A stretch of 64,000 nucleotides of DNA from the NCBI GenBank assembly GCA_902543245.1, contig CACBXQ010000006.1:1-64000 (forward strand), written 5' to 3'. The stretch comes from an uncultured Pelagibacteraceae bacterium. GTDB taxonomy: Bacteria > Pseudomonadota > Alphaproteobacteria > Pelagibacterales > Pelagibacteraceae. The notes beneath the pieces were generated by a model that worked only from the letters and a program-made list of their open reading frames with translations, had not been told where the DNA came from and made no database searches. How positions within the stretch are numbered: position 1 is the stretch's first letter; each line of letters begins with the position of its first letter. Positions 25,984 through 37,219 of the stretch are shown one piece after another. The translations under genes were made by a program, and so were the position numbers.

Positions 25984-26796
25984 GTGACAAAAAATATTAT
26001 CATTTCATCAGTTTTACATTTATTAATCTTATTGATAGCAACAATGAGCTTGCCTTTTCTTGGAAAAAAACCAATAAGTTTACCTCCGATTGTATCAGTG
26101 GAACTTATTCAAATTACTGACCAAACAAATATTCCATTCGCACCAAAGGCAAAAAAAATAATTGAAAAAGTTAAAAAAAAAGAAAAGGAAAGACTAGTTT
26201 CAGAGCAGGCGCCACCAAAAAAAGTCAAAAAAGAAAAACCAGACGCAGTGCCATTACCTGATAAAAAAATTGAAAAAGTGAAAAAAATTGAGAAGAAAAA
26301 ACAAAATCCTGTCAAAGAAGATACTGACGTAAAACAAGTATCTGAATTTGAAAAAGATGAGATATTTGATACTAATAAGATTGCGGCACTAATAGACAAG
26401 TCAAAACAAGAATTGGCAGAAACTACAAAAAAAACAAATAAAATAACTCAATCTGATGATATCAGCATGACAAACAGCACTTTAACCTTAAGTGAAGAGG
26501 ATGCATTAAAAGCACAAATTTTTGGTTGTTGGAGCATACCACTTGGTTTACCATATAATGAAAATTTACTTGTGAGAATTAAACTACAATTAAAACCCGA
26601 TGGCACTGTTATTAAATCTGAAATTTTAGATCATGCTAGAATGAATAAACCTGGACAAGGATTTTATAGAGTGTTGGCCGAAAGTGCCTTAAGAGCTGTA
26701 AGGTTATGTCAACCATTAAGAGTACCATCAACTGGTTATGAAAGATGGAAAGATTTGCAATTAAATTTTGATGCAAAAGAAATGTTACAAGGATAG
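25984..26796 (+). CDS. tolA: Tol-Pal system protein TolA
   Basis: Spans the periplasm between TolQR and TolB/Pal. The start is GTG at 25984. A membrane helix at about residues 5-24 (IIISSVLHLLILLIATMSL) is followed by a Lys/Glu/Pro-rich helical domain of about 110 residues and a small C-terminal domain (about 180-270) with FGCWSIPLGLPYNENLLVRIKL and LRAVRLCQPLRVP, the TolA III pattern with its two cysteines. The linker is much shorter than in E. coli, as is common in alphaproteobacteria. It abuts tolB with no gap. Confidence 0.92.
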   Translation: MTKNIIISSVLHLLILLIATMSLPFLGKKPISLPPIVSVELIQITDQTNIPFAPKAKKIIEKVKKKEKERLVSEQAPPKKVKKEKPDAVPLPDKKIEKVKKIEKKKQNPVKEDTDVKQVSEFEKDEIFDTNKIAALIDKSKQELAETTKKTNKITQSDDISMTNSTLTLSEEDALKAQIFGCWSIPLGLPYNENLLVRIKLQLKPDGTVIKSEILDHARMNKPGQGFYRVLAESALRAVRLCQPLRVPSTGYERWKDLQLNFDAKEMLQG

Positions 26797-28137
26797 ATGG
26801 CTATACTTAGAATTATAATTATTTTTTTTCTTTTTCAGGTAAAATCTTATTCTTTAATTGAAGTTGATATTACTAGAGGAAATTTGAATCCCTTACCGAT
26901 TGCAGTTTCCCCACTAGCAACAGATAAAGATTCTAAACAAAAATTTAAAAATGAAGTTAAAGTAGATGATCTTGGGGCAGAAATTTCAAAAGTTGTTGAA
27001 AATAATTTAATTACATCAGGATTATTTAATCCTCTTCCTAAAGACTCATTTTTACAAGAGCCAGATATTGCACACTTCAAGCCAAGATTTGAGGATTGGA
27101 AACTAATAAAGGCACAAGCATTAATTACTGGAAAAGTTGAATATATAGACGAAAAATTAAGAGTAGAATTTAGAATGTGGGATGTTTTAGCTGCAAAAGA
27201 AATAATGGCTTTAGCTTTTACTACCGTACCTTCAAACTGGAGAAGGGTAGGACATATCATTACAGATAAAGTTTATGAAAGATTGACTGGTGAGAAAGGT
27301 TATTTTGATACTAGGATAATTTATGTTGCTGAGGAAGGGCCTAAAACCCAAAGAATAAAAAAATTGGCAATTATGGATCAAGATGGTTTTAATACTAAAT
27401 ATCTTACTTTAGGAAATGAGTTAGTTTTAACTCCAAGATTTAATCCAACAAATCAAATGGTGACCTATTTATCTTATTTTAGAAATTTACCAAGAGTATA
27501 TCTTTTAGACATTGAAACTGGAATTCAAGAAGTTGTAGGAGATTTTCCTGGTATGACTTTTGCTCCAAGATTTTCTCCAGATGGTAAAAAAATCATAATG
27601 AGTTTTGCAACAGGAGGTAACTCAGACATTTATACTATGGATTTAGAAAATAGAGTTGTTGAAAGAATTACAAATCATCCTTCAATTGATACTTCTCCAT
27701 CTTACTCGCCTGATGGAAAATATATTTGTTTTAATTCTGATAGAAGTGGATATCAACAAATTTACATAATGAATAGTGACGGATCTAATGTAAGGAGAAT
27801 TTCTTTTGGAAGAGGTTTGTATGGAACACCTGTATGGTCCCCTAGAGGCGATTTAATTGCATTTACAAAATTACATAGTGGAAAGTTTTATATTGGAGTT
27901 ATGAGAACAGATGGAGAAGGGGAAAGATTATTAACAGAGAACTTTTACCAAGAGGCCCCATCCTGGTCTCCAAATGGCAGGGTTTTAGTTTTTTATAGAG
28001 AGACTAAAACTGATGATAAAGGGGAGGGTTTTTCAGCTAAACTATGGTCAATTGATTTGACAGGCTATAATGAGAGGCAGGTTCCAACAAAAACTGATGC
28101 TTCTGACCCATCATGGTCCTCTTTATTAAGTAATTAA
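26797..28137 (+). CDS. tolB: Tol-Pal system beta-propeller protein TolB
   Basis: Periplasmic protein that binds Pal and TolA. A signal peptide ([19 protein letters not shown]) is followed by an alpha/beta domain and a six-bladed propeller with repeated PD40 motifs such as [52 protein letters not shown] and [14 protein letters not shown]. 446 residues is the usual length. It is the last gene before a 76-base gap that precedes pal. Confidence 0.96.
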   Translation: MAILRIIIIFFLFQVKSYSLIEVDITRGNLNPLPIAVSPLATDKDSKQKFKNEVKVDDLGAEISKVVENNLITSGLFNPLPKDSFLQEPDIAHFKPRFEDWKLIKAQALITGKVEYIDEKLRVEFRMWDVLAAKEIMALAFTTVPSNWRRVGHIITDKVYERLTGEKGYFDTRIIYVAEEGPKTQRIKKLAIMDQDGFNTKYLTLGNELVLTPRFNPTNQMVTYLSYFRNLPRVYLLDIETGIQEVVGDFPGMTFAPRFSPDGKKIIMSFATGGNSDIYTMDLENRVVERITNHPSIDTSPSYSPDGKYICFNSDRSGYQQIYIMNSDGSNVRRISFGRGLYGTPVWSPRGDLIAFTKLHSGKFYIGVMRTDGEGERLLTENFYQEAPSWSPNGRVLVFYRETKTDDKGEGFSAKLWSIDLTGYNERQVPTKTDASDPSWSSLLSN

Positions 28138-28213
28138 TGATTAAATTTCTTGATTTTTTAACTTGAAACATCTATTTACTTGTGAAAGAGTACAAGCAAC
28201 TTAAGGAGCGAGA

Positions 28214-28702
28214 ATGACTTTGAACAAAATTTTTAAGAACACTCTAATATTAATATCTGCATGTTTATTGTTATCAGCATGTGCAACTCAAAAAACTGTA
28301 ACCACTGATGGTTCACAAATGCAGGGTGACGTTTATACAGGAACTGATACGGTAAAAGAATTAGCACCAGGAGTTCCAGATAGAGTTTTCTTTGCAACAA
28401 ATGAATCTATTCTAACTACAGCATCAAGAGAAACTTTAAGAAAACAAGCTGAATATTTGAGAAAAAATTCTAGTATGAATATTGTATTAGAAGGTCATGC
28501 GGACGAAAGAGGAACTAGAGAATATAACTTAGCATTAGGTGAGAGAAGAGCTAATGCAGCTAAAGATTATCTAATGACGTATGGTATTTCAGCAAGCAGA
28601 ATTTCTGTAATAAGTTATGGTAAAGAGAGACCTGTAGACTCTGGATCAAATACATTAGCTTGGTCAAAAAACAGAAGATCAGTAACTGTAAAAGCAAACT
28701 AA
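28214..28702 (+). CDS. pal: Peptidoglycan-associated lipoprotein Pal
   Basis: Outer-membrane lipoprotein that binds peptidoglycan and TolB. The lipobox LLLSAC places the lipidated cysteine at residue 23. The OmpA-like domain includes VFFATNES, VLEGHADERGTREYNLALGERRA and ISYGKERPV with the diaminopimelate-binding Asp and Arg residues. 162 residues is standard. A strong ribosome site (AAGGAG, 6 bases before ATG) and a following intrinsic terminator suggest a highly expressed gene. Confidence 0.97.
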   Translation: MTLNKIFKNTLILISACLLLSACATQKTVTTDGSQMQGDVYTGTDTVKELAPGVPDRVFFATNESILTTASRETLRKQAEYLRKNSSMNIVLEGHADERGTREYNLALGERRANAAKDYLMTYGISASRISVISYGKERPVDSGSNTLAWSKNRRSVTVKAN

Positions 28703-28717
28703 ATATATTTATAATTT

Positions 28718-28755
28718 AAAGACCCTAGAATATTAATTTTAGGGTCTTTTTTTTG
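28718..28755 (+). terminator. Intrinsic terminator after pal
   Basis: The arms AAAGACCCTA (28718-28727) and TAGGGTCTTT (28740-28749) form a perfect 10-bp stem with a 12-base loop, followed by an unbroken run of T to 28754. It lies 16 bases after the pal stop. Read-through to cpoB, 28 bases on, would then be partial. It is the clearest intrinsic terminator in the window. Confidence 0.9.
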
Positions 28756-28782
28756 CCATCATTTTAAATACTAATTAAATTA

Positions 28783-29763
28783 ATGATTATAATTAAAAAT
28801 TTATTTTCTTATGTAATTGCTTTAATTTTATTAATTTTACCAAATATTGCATTTTCAGAGGATGAGAGCATTTATGATACACTTCAAAGACTACAAAATG
28901 ATATTAAAACACTTGAAAGGGCAGTTTATTCTGACCAATCAAATAATTCTAATAATACCCAAAATGAATTAGATCAAAATTCTGAAGATGTATTAACTAG
29001 ACATCTTTTAAAATTAACAGAAATTGAAAATCAGTTTAAGGATATTACAAATAGATTTGAGGAAATAAATTTCAAATTAGATAAATTATCAAATCGATTG
29101 TCAAAAGTACAAGCAGATAACCAATTGAGGTTCCAACAGCTTGAGGAAGGAATGGTAAATCTTCCCGGTCAAGGTAATTTAAATCAAAGTGTGACAGAAG
29201 CACCTGAAAAAATTCTACCTGGCTCATCACAACCACAGGATCTTGGGTCTATTTCATACGCTGATACTCTAACAACCGATGAGACTCAACAAACTCAATC
29301 TGTAGACACAACTTCAACAGTAGTCATGGAAAATTTTGAAACTGTAGAAAAAATATTGCCTGATGCCTCAGAAGAAAAGCAATATGAATTTGCGCAAAGT
29401 TTTTTGAAAGTTGGAGATTATAATACTGCTGAAAGAGCATTTAGAGAATTTGTAAATGTAAATTCTGATCATGATTTAGCGGGTAGCGCACAATATTGGT
29501 ATGCAGAAACTTTTAGAATAAGACAGCTTTATACTGATGCTGCCACTGCTTATTTAGAAGGATATCAAAAATATCCTACTAGTGATAAGGCTCCTATAAA
29601 TTTATTAAAACTTGGTGTATCATTAGTACAAATAGGAGAAAAAGATCAGGGATGTTTAATGATTTTAGGAGTGAAAAAACAGTATCCTGAAGCAAATCAA
29701 TCTGTTCTTCAAAAAGCAAAATATGAAGAGAAAAAATATCAATGTAAGCAAGAAAACTCATAA
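28783..29763 (+). CDS. cpoB: Tol-Pal associated periplasmic protein CpoB (YbgF)
   Basis: Coordinates peptidoglycan synthesis with outer-membrane constriction. A signal peptide ends near NIAFS (residue 25), then an N-terminal coiled coil (about 30-130; trimerisation domain), a Gln/Thr/Ser-rich linker, and C-terminal TPR repeats (KQYEFAQSFLKVGDYNTAERAFREFV; AQYWYAETFRIRQLYTDAATAY; APINLLKLGVSLVQIGEKDQG). 326 residues is normal for alphaproteobacteria. Its position after pal is conserved. The 3' end overlaps tilS by 41 bases. Confidence 0.93.
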   Translation: MIIIKNLFSYVIALILLILPNIAFSEDESIYDTLQRLQNDIKTLERAVYSDQSNNSNNTQNELDQNSEDVLTRHLLKLTEIENQFKDITNRFEEINFKLDKLSNRLSKVQADNQLRFQQLEEGMVNLPGQGNLNQSVTEAPEKILPGSSQPQDLGSISYADTLTTDETQQTQSVDTTSTVVMENFETVEKILPDASEEKQYEFAQSFLKVGDYNTAERAFREFVNVNSDHDLAGSAQYWYAETFRIRQLYTDAATAYLEGYQKYPTSDKAPINLLKLGVSLVQIGEKDQGCLMILGVKKQYPEANQSVLQKAKYEEKKYQCKQENS

Positions 29764-30769
29764 TATTTTTTTTCATTATCTAAAAGATAAAAAAATTTTA
29801 TCAGCATTCGAAAAATTAGATCGGATACTTAAAAAAAGATTAAAAAATAAAAGTTTTTCTGTGGCTGTTTCAGGAGGTCCTGATAGTCTTTCCTTAGCAT
29901 ATCTATCAAAATGTTATGCAATACAAAATGACTGCAAAATGAGTATTTTTATTGTAGATCATAAATTAAGAAAAGAGTCATCGAAAGAAGCAAAATATGT
30001 TCAAAAAATTTTAAGTAAAATTGGATTAAGATCAAAAATTTTAATTTGGAATTCAAAAAAACCTCTCAAGAATATACAAGCAGTTGCTAGGGAAAATAGA
30101 CTAAGATTATTAATTAAAGCATGCAAATCAATAAACACAAAAAATTTGTTAATTGGTCATCATGAAGAGGATCTATATGAAAATTTTTTCATCAGATTAT
30201 TCAGAGGAAGTGGTCTAAAAGGTTTATCTTCTTTTGGAGAGGTAAATAATAATTTTAATGGAATTTCTATTTTAAGACCTATGATAGGACTTAGTAAAGA
30301 AAATCTAATTTATATTTCAAAAAAAGTATTCAAATTTTATGTATCTGACCCATATAATTTAGATATTAAATTTAAAAGATCTAGACTGAGAAAACTTATT
30401 CCAGAATTTATTAAAGAAGGTTTAGACTCAAAAAAATTGAGATTGACTATCAACAATTTAAAATCTTCAGATTTAGCAATAAATTACTATGTTGAAAAAA
30501 ATATTGAAAATAACTCAAAATTTTTAAAAGGTAGAAATTGCTATATTGTAAAAGACACTTTTTTTTACGAGCCAAAAGAGATTGTTTTGCGAAGTTTATT
30601 AATCATACTTAACCAGGTCAGTGGAAGGTTTTATCCTCCAAGGGGGAAAAATATAATTTTTGCCATTGAAAATTTAATTTCTAAAAAAGTTAATAAAATG
30701 ACAATAGGCGGATGCATTATTGAAAATTTTAAAAAAACTGTTGTAATTACCAAGGAAACAAGGGCTTAA
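29723..30769 (+). CDS. tilS: tRNA(Ile)-lysidine synthase TilS
   Basis: Modifies C34 of tRNA-Ile(CAU) to lysidine so that it reads AUA, a frequent codon in this AT-rich genome. The PP-loop motif is AVSGGPDSLSLAYL, followed by the HHEEDLYENFFIRLFRGSGLKGL signature. 348 residues covers the catalytic domain and a reduced C-terminal domain. The ATG at 29723 gives a 41-base overlap with cpoB; the family core starts only near residue 40, so a later start is possible, although no ATG follows before the core. Confidence 0.92.
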   Translation: MKRKNINVSKKTHNIFFHYLKDKKILSAFEKLDRILKKRLKNKSFSVAVSGGPDSLSLAYLSKCYAIQNDCKMSIFIVDHKLRKESSKEAKYVQKILSKIGLRSKILIWNSKKPLKNIQAVARENRLRLLIKACKSINTKNLLIGHHEEDLYENFFIRLFRGSGLKGLSSFGEVNNNFNGISILRPMIGLSKENLIYISKKVFKFYVSDPYNLDIKFKRSRLRKLIPEFIKEGLDSKKLRLTINNLKSSDLAINYYVEKNIENNSKFLKGRNCYIVKDTFFYEPKEIVLRSLLIILNQVSGRFYPPRGKNIIFAIENLISKKVNKMTIGGCIIENFKKTVVITKETRA

Positions 30770-30832
30770 TTTAATTTGTCTGTATCATTATGACACTTGT
30801 TTAATCAATAATAACTCTTATCTTATAAATAT

Positions 30833-32725
30833 ATGAATTTTAAAAATTTAGCTATGTGGGCAGTAATAGTCTTTTTGACTATTGGCTTATACAATATGTT
30901 TAAAGGTCCACAAAACTCGGCCAAGGGTTCTGATACAATAATATTTTCCCAGTTTCTGACAGAAGTTGATAATGGAAGAGTAACTCAAGTTCAAATTCAA
31001 GGAAATAATATAAAGGGCACACTTTCAAATGGTAAGGATTTTATAACCTATGCTCCAAATGATCCAAATTTAATTGAAAAACTTACGAGCAAAGGTGTAA
31101 GTATTTCTGCTTCACCGCTAGATGAAAAAATGCCATCACTATTTGGTGTATTATTATCTTGGTTTCCTATGTTGTTGTTAATTGCGGTTTGGATCTTTTT
31201 TATGAGACAAATGCAAGGCGGCAAAGGTGGAGCTATGGGATTTGGAAAATCAAAAGCAAAAATGATGAATGAGTTAAAGGGAAAAGTAACCTTTAATGAT
31301 GTAGCAGGCGTAGAAGAAGCTAAAGAAGAAGTGGAGGAAGTAGTTGAATTTTTAAAGGATCCAAAAAAATTTAGCAGACTTGGTGGAAAAATTCCTAGAG
31401 GATGTCTATTAGTTGGACCTCCAGGAACTGGTAAAACTCTTTTAGCTAGAGCGATTGCAGGAGAGGCAGGAGTGCCATTCTTCACAATATCAGGGTCGGA
31501 CTTTGTTGAAATGTTTGTTGGTGTTGGCGCATCAAGAGTGAGAGATATGTTTGAACAAGGAAAAAAACATTCACCTTGTATAATTTTTATAGATGAAATT
31601 GACGCTGTAGGGAGAAGTAGAGGAGCAGGTTTAGGTGGAGGAAATGACGAACGAGAACAAACTCTTAATCAATTATTAGTAGAGATGGATGGTTTTGATA
31701 CTAACGAAGGTGTAATAATAATTGCAGCAACTAACAGACCTGATGTTCTTGATCCAGCTTTATTAAGACCAGGACGTTTTGATAGACAAGTAGTAGTTTC
31801 TAATCCAGATATAATTGGTAGAGAAAAGATATTAAAAGTACACGTTAAGAAAATTTCAATGGCTCCAGATGTGAATTTAAGAACAATAGCAAGAGGGACT
31901 CCGGGTTTTTCTGGTGCAGATTTAGCAAATTTAGTAAATGAAGCAGCCCTTTTAGCTGCTAGAAAAAATAAAAGAATTGTTACTTATAATGAATTTGAGG
32001 AAGCCAAAGATAAGGTCATGATGGGAGCTGAAAGAAGATCAATGGTTATGACTGAGGAAGAGAAAAAACTAACAGCATATCATGAGGCTGGCCATGCTAT
32101 TGTAACAATTAATGAAAAAGCGGCACACCCTATTCATAAGGCGACTATAATACCAAGAGGAAGAGCTTTAGGAATGGTTATGCAATTACCTGAAAGAGAT
32201 GAGTTATCGCAAACAAGGGAACAATTGCATGCTCAAATGGCTATTGCTATGGGTGGTAGAGTTGCAGAGGAGATAATTTTTGGTGATGACAAAGTTACTA
32301 CTGGAGCTTCAAGTGATATTGAACAAGCTACAAAAAGAGCTAGAGCAATGGTTATGAAAGCAGGATTAAGTAAAGAACTAGGTCCCGTTGCGTATGGTGA
32401 GAATGAAGAAGAAGTTTTTCTTGGTAGATCAGTTGCAAGACAACAAAATATGTCAGAGGAAACAGCAAGAAAAGTTGATTCTGAAATTAGGCTTATTGTA
32501 GACAAAGGATACGATAGAGCAAAGAAGATATTAACAGAAAAGATAGACGATTTGCACAAATTAGCAAAGGCACTTTTAACTTATGAGACCTTAACAGGCG
32601 ATGAAATTGAGAATTTAGTGAACAAAAATATTTATCCTGCAAATAAAGAAGATCTAAAAACGGATGATGATAAACAAGATTCTGCTTTAGGTTCTATTGG
32701 TTTAAAACCAAAAATAGTTCATTAA
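30833..32725 (+). CDS. ftsH: ATP-dependent zinc metalloprotease FtsH
   Basis: Membrane-anchored AAA+ protease that degrades membrane proteins and short-lived regulators such as RpoH. It has membrane helices at about residues 5-21 and 103-124, Walker A GPPGTGKT at 195-202, Walker [12 protein letters not shown], the arginine-finger region [19 protein letters not shown], and the zinc site HEAGH at 417-421. 630 residues is normal. tilS-ftsH-folP-glmM is the conserved alphaproteobacterial order. rpoH, whose product FtsH degrades in other bacteria, lies about 5 kb downstream on the other strand. Confidence 0.98.
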   Translation: MNFKNLAMWAVIVFLTIGLYNMFKGPQNSAKGSDTIIFSQFLTEVDNGRVTQVQIQGNNIKGTLSNGKDFITYAPNDPNLIEKLTSKGVSISASPLDEKMPSLFGVLLSWFPMLLLIAVWIFFMRQMQGGKGGAMGFGKSKAKMMNELKGKVTFNDVAGVEEAKEEVEEVVEFLKDPKKFSRLGGKIPRGCLLVGPPGTGKTLLARAIAGEAGVPFFTISGSDFVEMFVGVGASRVRDMFEQGKKHSPCIIFIDEIDAVGRSRGAGLGGGNDEREQTLNQLLVEMDGFDTNEGVIIIAATNRPDVLDPALLRPGRFDRQVVVSNPDIIGREKILKVHVKKISMAPDVNLRTIARGTPGFSGADLANLVNEAALLAARKNKRIVTYNEFEEAKDKVMMGAERRSMVMTEEEKKLTAYHEAGHAIVTINEKAAHPIHKATIIPRGRALGMVMQLPERDELSQTREQLHAQMAIAMGGRVAEEIIFGDDKVTTGASSDIEQATKRARAMVMKAGLSKELGPVAYGENEEEVFLGRSVARQQNMSEETARKVDSEIRLIVDKGYDRAKKILTEKIDDLHKLAKALLTYETLTGDEIENLVNKNIYPANKEDLKTDDDKQDSALGSIGLKPKIVH

Positions 32726-32730
32726 GGCTA

Positions 32731-33777
32731 ATGCCAAAATATTACACAAGAGTGTGTAATTTTCATTTTGGCAAATCATCGTTAAAAAAAATAAAAGAAA
32801 AGAAATCATTACCTTTAAATGGAAATCCATTAATTTCATTTGATAGTTTTGAATTAATAACAAAAACAAAAAAAAAAATTGTTCAATTAGATCAAATAAA
32901 TCGTCTTAGGCATGATATTAAAAAAAAGGTAAAAAAAGATCTTGAATTAGTTACTAAAAAAAAAAAATTTAAAAAACTAAATTTAAACAATCATCCCATT
33001 ATAATGGGAGTTCTAAATTTAACACCTGACAGTTTTTCTGATGGAGGACAATATAATAATAAGTCGAGTGGATATACACGTGCCATTTATTTATTTAATA
33101 AAGGTTGTGATATCTTGGATATTGGAGGTGAATCAACTAGACCAGGATCAAAAGAAGTTAAGATAGATATAGAGTGGAAAAGGATAAAAGATATTTTAAA
33201 AAAATTAAGTAAATTAAATAAATTTATCTCAGTAGATACCAGAAAAAGTGAAATAATGAGCAAATCTTTAAATTATAAAATTAGTTTAATTAATGATGTT
33301 TCTGGTTTATCTCATGATCCAGATACAATTGATTTACTTAGAAGGTCTAATAGCCCTTTCGTGATCCATCACATGAAAGGAGTTCCAGAAAATATGCAAA
33401 AAAAACCAAAATATAAGAATGTAGTTTTAGAAATTTATGATTTTTTTGAGAGAAAAATTAAACAATTAAGAGAGAATGGCATTAAACATAATAATATAAT
33501 TTTAGACCCTGGAATTGGTTTTGGTAAGGATTTGAAACATAATATTACCATTCTTAATAACATTTCTATTTTTCACACATTGGGCTTTCCTGTAATGTTA
33601 GGTGTTTCAAGGAAAAGATTTATAAAAGATATTTCTGGAAATAATGATAGCAAAGAAAGATTGGGAGGCACGATATCATCTTGTTTAAGTTCAATGATGC
33701 AAGGAGTTCAAATTCTAAGAGTGCACGATGTTAACGAAGTTAATCAGGCAATTAAAGTGTTCAAATCACTAAACTAA
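32731..33777 (+). CDS. folP: Dihydropteroate synthase FolP
   Basis: Condenses p-aminobenzoate with the pterin diphosphate in folate synthesis. The TIM-barrel core starts at about residue 88 with IIMGVLNLTPDSFSDGGQY, followed by GCDILDIGGESTRPGS, a SVDTRKSEI strand, LINDVSGL, and GVSRKRF near the end. About 85 residues of basic sequence precede the core; alphaproteobacterial FolP often carries such an extension. It starts 5 bases after ftsH. Confidence 0.95.
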   Translation: MPKYYTRVCNFHFGKSSLKKIKEKKSLPLNGNPLISFDSFELITKTKKKIVQLDQINRLRHDIKKKVKKDLELVTKKKKFKKLNLNNHPIIMGVLNLTPDSFSDGGQYNNKSSGYTRAIYLFNKGCDILDIGGESTRPGSKEVKIDIEWKRIKDILKKLSKLNKFISVDTRKSEIMSKSLNYKISLINDVSGLSHDPDTIDLLRRSNSPFVIHHMKGVPENMQKKPKYKNVVLEIYDFFERKIKQLRENGIKHNNIILDPGIGFGKDLKHNITILNNISIFHTLGFPVMLGVSRKRFIKDISGNNDSKERLGGTISSCLSSMMQGVQILRVHDVNEVNQAIKVFKSLN

Positions 33778-33780
33778 AAA

Positions 33781-35112
33781 ATGTTAAAAAAATATTTTGG
33801 AACCGATGGGATAAGAGGAAGGGTTAATAGTGGAAATATTAATGGTGATATGTTCTTTAAATTTGGATTAGCAGCTGGGACTTATTTTAGAAATTTAAAT
33901 AAAAAAAAACAGACAGCTATAATTGCAAAAGATACAAGATTATCTGGTTACACTTTAGAGCCTGCGATTGTATCAGGCCTAGCTTCGGCTGGAATGCATG
34001 TATTTACTCTAGGACCACTACCAACAAATGGTCTTGCAATGTTAACAAAAAAAATGAAAGCTAATTTGGGAATTATGATTACGGCGTCGCATAATCCATA
34101 TTATGATAATGGTTTAAAACTTTTTGGGCCAGATGGATTAAAATTATCTGATAAAATTGAAAAAAGGATAGAGAAATTGATAGATTCAAAATTAAGAAAG
34201 AATTTATTAAATCCTAAAGTTTTAGGTAGAGTAAAAAGATTAGAAAATGCAAATGAAAATTATATCAAGATTCTTAAAAATAACTTTCCAAAAAACTTTA
34301 AATTAAACAAAATTAAAATAGCCATTGATTGTGCTAATGGAGCTGGCTATAAGTCAGCACCTAATCTTTTAAAGTCTTTAGGTGCCAAAGTTTACACCAC
34401 TGGAACAAAACCTAACGGATTTAATATAAATTATAAGTGTGGATCAACCAATCCTAATAAAATTCGAAATTTGGTAAAAAAATATAAAGCTCATATTGGC
34501 ATAGCTTTAGATGGTGATGCAGATAGGATAATTTTAGTTGATGAAAAATGTAATATTATTGATGGTGATAAAATAATTGCGATGCTTGCAAATAGATGGG
34601 ATAGGAAAAAAATTTTGAAAGGTGGTGTAGTAGGTACATTAATGTCTAATTATGGATTAGAAAAATACTTTAAAGAAAAAAAAATTAAATTTGTTAGAGC
34701 AAATGTTGGAGATAGATATGTTAAAGAAATTATGCAAAAAAATAAATTCAATTTAGGAGGGGAACAATCTGGTCATATTATTTTGGGTAAATTCGCTACT
34801 ACAGGAGATGGACTCTTAGTTGCCCTAGAGGTTTTATTTTCAATGAGAAAAGGAAAGAAAGCTAGTGAATTATTTAATATTTTTAATTTAGTTCCACAAA
34901 TTTTAGAAAACATTAATGTTAAAGATAAAAATATTATTAATTTAAAAAAATGTAAAAAAGCTATAAAAAAAGCAAATAAAATGATCTCTGGAGAGGGAAG
35001 AATGTTGATCAGAAAATCTGGAACTGAACCATTAATTAGAATTATGGGGGAGTCTTATAATAAAAATTTACTTATTAAGTGCATAAAAATTGTAAAAAAA
35101 ACATTGAAATAA
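33781..35112 (+). CDS. glmM: Phosphoglucosamine mutase GlmM
   Basis: Converts glucosamine-6-phosphate to glucosamine-1-phosphate for peptidoglycan and lipid A. The KYFGTDGIRG start, the phosphoserine loop MITASHNPYYDNG with S103, the Mg loop ALDGDADRIILVD, the sugar-binding GGEQSGHII and the phosphate-binding IRKSGTEPLIRIMGE are all present. 443 residues is normal. It begins 3 bases after folP and is followed by thiD after 1 base. Confidence 0.97.
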   Translation: MLKKYFGTDGIRGRVNSGNINGDMFFKFGLAAGTYFRNLNKKKQTAIIAKDTRLSGYTLEPAIVSGLASAGMHVFTLGPLPTNGLAMLTKKMKANLGIMITASHNPYYDNGLKLFGPDGLKLSDKIEKRIEKLIDSKLRKNLLNPKVLGRVKRLENANENYIKILKNNFPKNFKLNKIKIAIDCANGAGYKSAPNLLKSLGAKVYTTGTKPNGFNINYKCGSTNPNKIRNLVKKYKAHIGIALDGDADRIILVDEKCNIIDGDKIIAMLANRWDRKKILKGGVVGTLMSNYGLEKYFKEKKIKFVRANVGDRYVKEIMQKNKFNLGGEQSGHIILGKFATTGDGLLVALEVLFSMRKGKKASELFNIFNLVPQILENINVKDKNIINLKKCKKAIKKANKMISGEGRMLIRKSGTEPLIRIMGESYNKNLLIKCIKIVKKTLK

Positions 35113-35113
35113 A

Positions 35114-35923
35114 TTGAAACCCAATTCAAAAATATTAATTATAGCAGGATCAGACTCTTCAGGAGGTGCTGGAATTCAGGCCGATATTAAAACAATTACT
35201 GCTTTAGGCTCTTATGCTATGACTGCTATTACTGCAATTACATCACAAAATACAACTGGAGTTCTATCAATAGAATCTGTTTCACCTAAAGAAATTTCTA
35301 AACAAATTGAATTTACTGCAAAAGATATAAAACCAGACGCAATAAAAATTGGGATGTTACATTCTGAAAAAGTTATTAAAGCTGTATTTAAATCTTTAAA
35401 AAAAATAAATGCAAAAAGGATTATTCTTGACCCTGTAATGGTTGCGAAAGGTGGCACAAAACTAATTAATAATAACTCTATTCAACTAATAAGGAAAATT
35501 TTAGACAGAGTGGATTTAATTACTCCAAACATACCTGAGGCTGAAATATTAACCTCTTATAAAATAAATAGTAAAGAAGATATGATTTATGCAGCTAACA
35601 TTTTAATAAAAAAAGGTGCTAAAAATGTATTAATAAAAGGAGGACATTTACCCACATTAGTTATGCAAGATATACTTGTTAATAAGAATGAAATATCAAT
35701 TTTTAAAAATAAGAAAATTAATACTAACAATACTCATGGAACTGGTTGTACTTTATCTAGCGCAATAACCTCTTATTATTCTTGTGGAAAAACTTTAAAG
35801 AAATCTTGTGAGTTGGCTATTAAATATGTAAATAATGCTATTGGATCAAAAATCATAATTGGAAAAGGACATGGTCCTATAAACCATTTAAACAGTTTTT
35901 ATATAAAGAAAAAATTTAGATGA
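35114..35923 (+). CDS. thiD: Hydroxymethylpyrimidine (phosphate) kinase ThiD
   Basis: Phosphorylates HMP twice to supply ThiE. The start is TTG at 35114. Ribokinase-like signatures are [40 protein letters not shown] and [12 protein letters not shown] with the catalytic aspartate-position loop. 269 residues is standard. With thiE at 15.7-16.3 kb, the window holds the HMP-salvage and coupling steps of thiamine synthesis. The stop overlaps purA by 4 bases (ATGA). Confidence 0.93.
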   Translation: MKPNSKILIIAGSDSSGGAGIQADIKTITALGSYAMTAITAITSQNTTGVLSIESVSPKEISKQIEFTAKDIKPDAIKIGMLHSEKVIKAVFKSLKKINAKRIILDPVMVAKGGTKLINNNSIQLIRKILDRVDLITPNIPEAEILTSYKINSKEDMIYAANILIKKGAKNVLIKGGHLPTLVMQDILVNKNEISIFKNKKINTNNTHGTGCTLSSAITSYYSCGKTLKKSCELAIKYVNNAIGSKIIIGKGHGPINHLNSFYIKKKFR

Positions 35924-37212
35924 AAAACATAGTTGTAGTTGGGTCACAATGGGGAGATGAGGGTAAAGGAAAGATAGTTGACTGGTTATCGAGTGAAGCT
36001 GATGTTGTTATTAGATTTCAAGGAGGGCATAATGCTGGTCATACACTTGTCATTGATGGTGTAACATACAAGCTTAGACTACTACCTTCTGGTATTGTGA
36101 GAAAAAATAAAATATCTATTATTGGAAATGGTGTTGTTATAGATCCGTGGGCGCTCTTAGATGAAATTGAAGAAATTAAAAATAAAGGTGTTGAAGTAAC
36201 TGAAAAAAATTTAATAATCTCAGAAACTGCTACATTGATTTTGCCTTTTCATAAAGAAATGGATGAAATCAGAGAAGACTCAGCTGGCAAAGGGAAGATT
36301 GGAACAACGCGTAGAGGAATTGGTCCTGCTTATGAAGATAAAGTTGGTAGGCGATCAATTAGAGTAATGGATTTGATTTCAGAGAAAAATTTGGATGAAA
36401 GGTTGGTTACAGTTTTATCACATCATAATGCTATTAGAAAAGGTCTTGGAAGACCTATTTTTGAAAAAGATAAATTAAAAAAAGAAATATTAAAAATAGC
36501 ACCAATTATTTTGAAATATTCACAACCAGTATGGAAAAAGATAGATCAATTTAAAAATGAAGGAAAAAAAATATTATTTGAAGGAGCTCAAGGTATATTG
36601 CTTGATGTTGATCATGGAACGTATCCATTTGTTACATCGTCAAATACGGTAGCGTCTTCTGCAGCTACTGGCTCTGGCTGTGGGCCTAATTCTATAAATT
36701 ATGTTTTAGGTATAACTAAAGCATACACAACTCGAGTTGGAGAAGGACCTTTTCCAACAGAATTATTAGATGATTTAGGTGAAAAACTTGGAGAGAGAGG
36801 AAAAGAGTTTGGAACTGTAACTAGCAGGAAAAGAAGATGCGGGTGGTTTGATGGAGTTCTGGTAAGACAGACTATTAAAATTTCAGGTATAGATGGTATA
36901 GCACTTACAAAACTAGATGTATTAGATGAATTTGAAGAAATAAAAATGTGCACAGCTTACTCATTAAATGGAAAAGAAATTGATTATTTACCAGCTGCTG
37001 TGGAAGACCAGATTAAAGTAAAGCCAATTTATAAAACTTTCATTGGTTGGAAATCAAGCACACAAGGAATTAAGAAGTTTGATGATTTACCAGATAACGC
37101 AAAAGTTTATATTAAAGAACTTGAAAAATTTATCGAAACTAAAATATCAAGTATTTCGACAAGTCCCGAACGTGAAGATACTATTTTATTAGAAAATCCT
37201 TTTAATTCTTAA
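35920..37212 (+). CDS. purA: Adenylosuccinate synthetase PurA
   Basis: GTP-dependent first step from IMP to AMP. The N-terminal [16 protein letters not shown] loop, the [13 protein letters not shown] segment, [35 protein letters not shown] and [11 protein letters not shown] are the family signatures. It is full length at 430 residues. It ends the long plus-strand block and converges on rpoH with a 7-base gap. Confidence 0.98.
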   Translation: MKNIVVVGSQWGDEGKGKIVDWLSSEADVVIRFQGGHNAGHTLVIDGVTYKLRLLPSGIVRKNKISIIGNGVVIDPWALLDEIEEIKNKGVEVTEKNLIISETATLILPFHKEMDEIREDSAGKGKIGTTRRGIGPAYEDKVGRRSIRVMDLISEKNLDERLVTVLSHHNAIRKGLGRPIFEKDKLKKEILKIAPIILKYSQPVWKKIDQFKNEGKKILFEGAQGILLDVDHGTYPFVTSSNTVASSAATGSGCGPNSINYVLGITKAYTTRVGEGPFPTELLDDLGEKLGERGKEFGTVTSRKRRCGWFDGVLVRQTIKISGIDGIALTKLDVLDEFEEIKMCTAYSLNGKEIDYLPAAVEDQIKVKPIYKTFIGWKSSTQGIKKFDDLPDNAKVYIKELEKFIETKISSISTSPEREDTILLENPFNS

Positions 37213-37219
37213 TTTGGAA

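Noticed and set aside
31048-31485. 145-codon frame antisense to ftsH
   Set aside because: The plus strand here encodes the perfectly conserved FtsH AAA domain; the antisense frame is a shadow.
32860-32970. Long poly-A runs in the N-terminal part of folP as possible programmed frameshift sites
   Set aside because: Such runs occur throughout this AT-rich sequence and the frame is intact on both sides.
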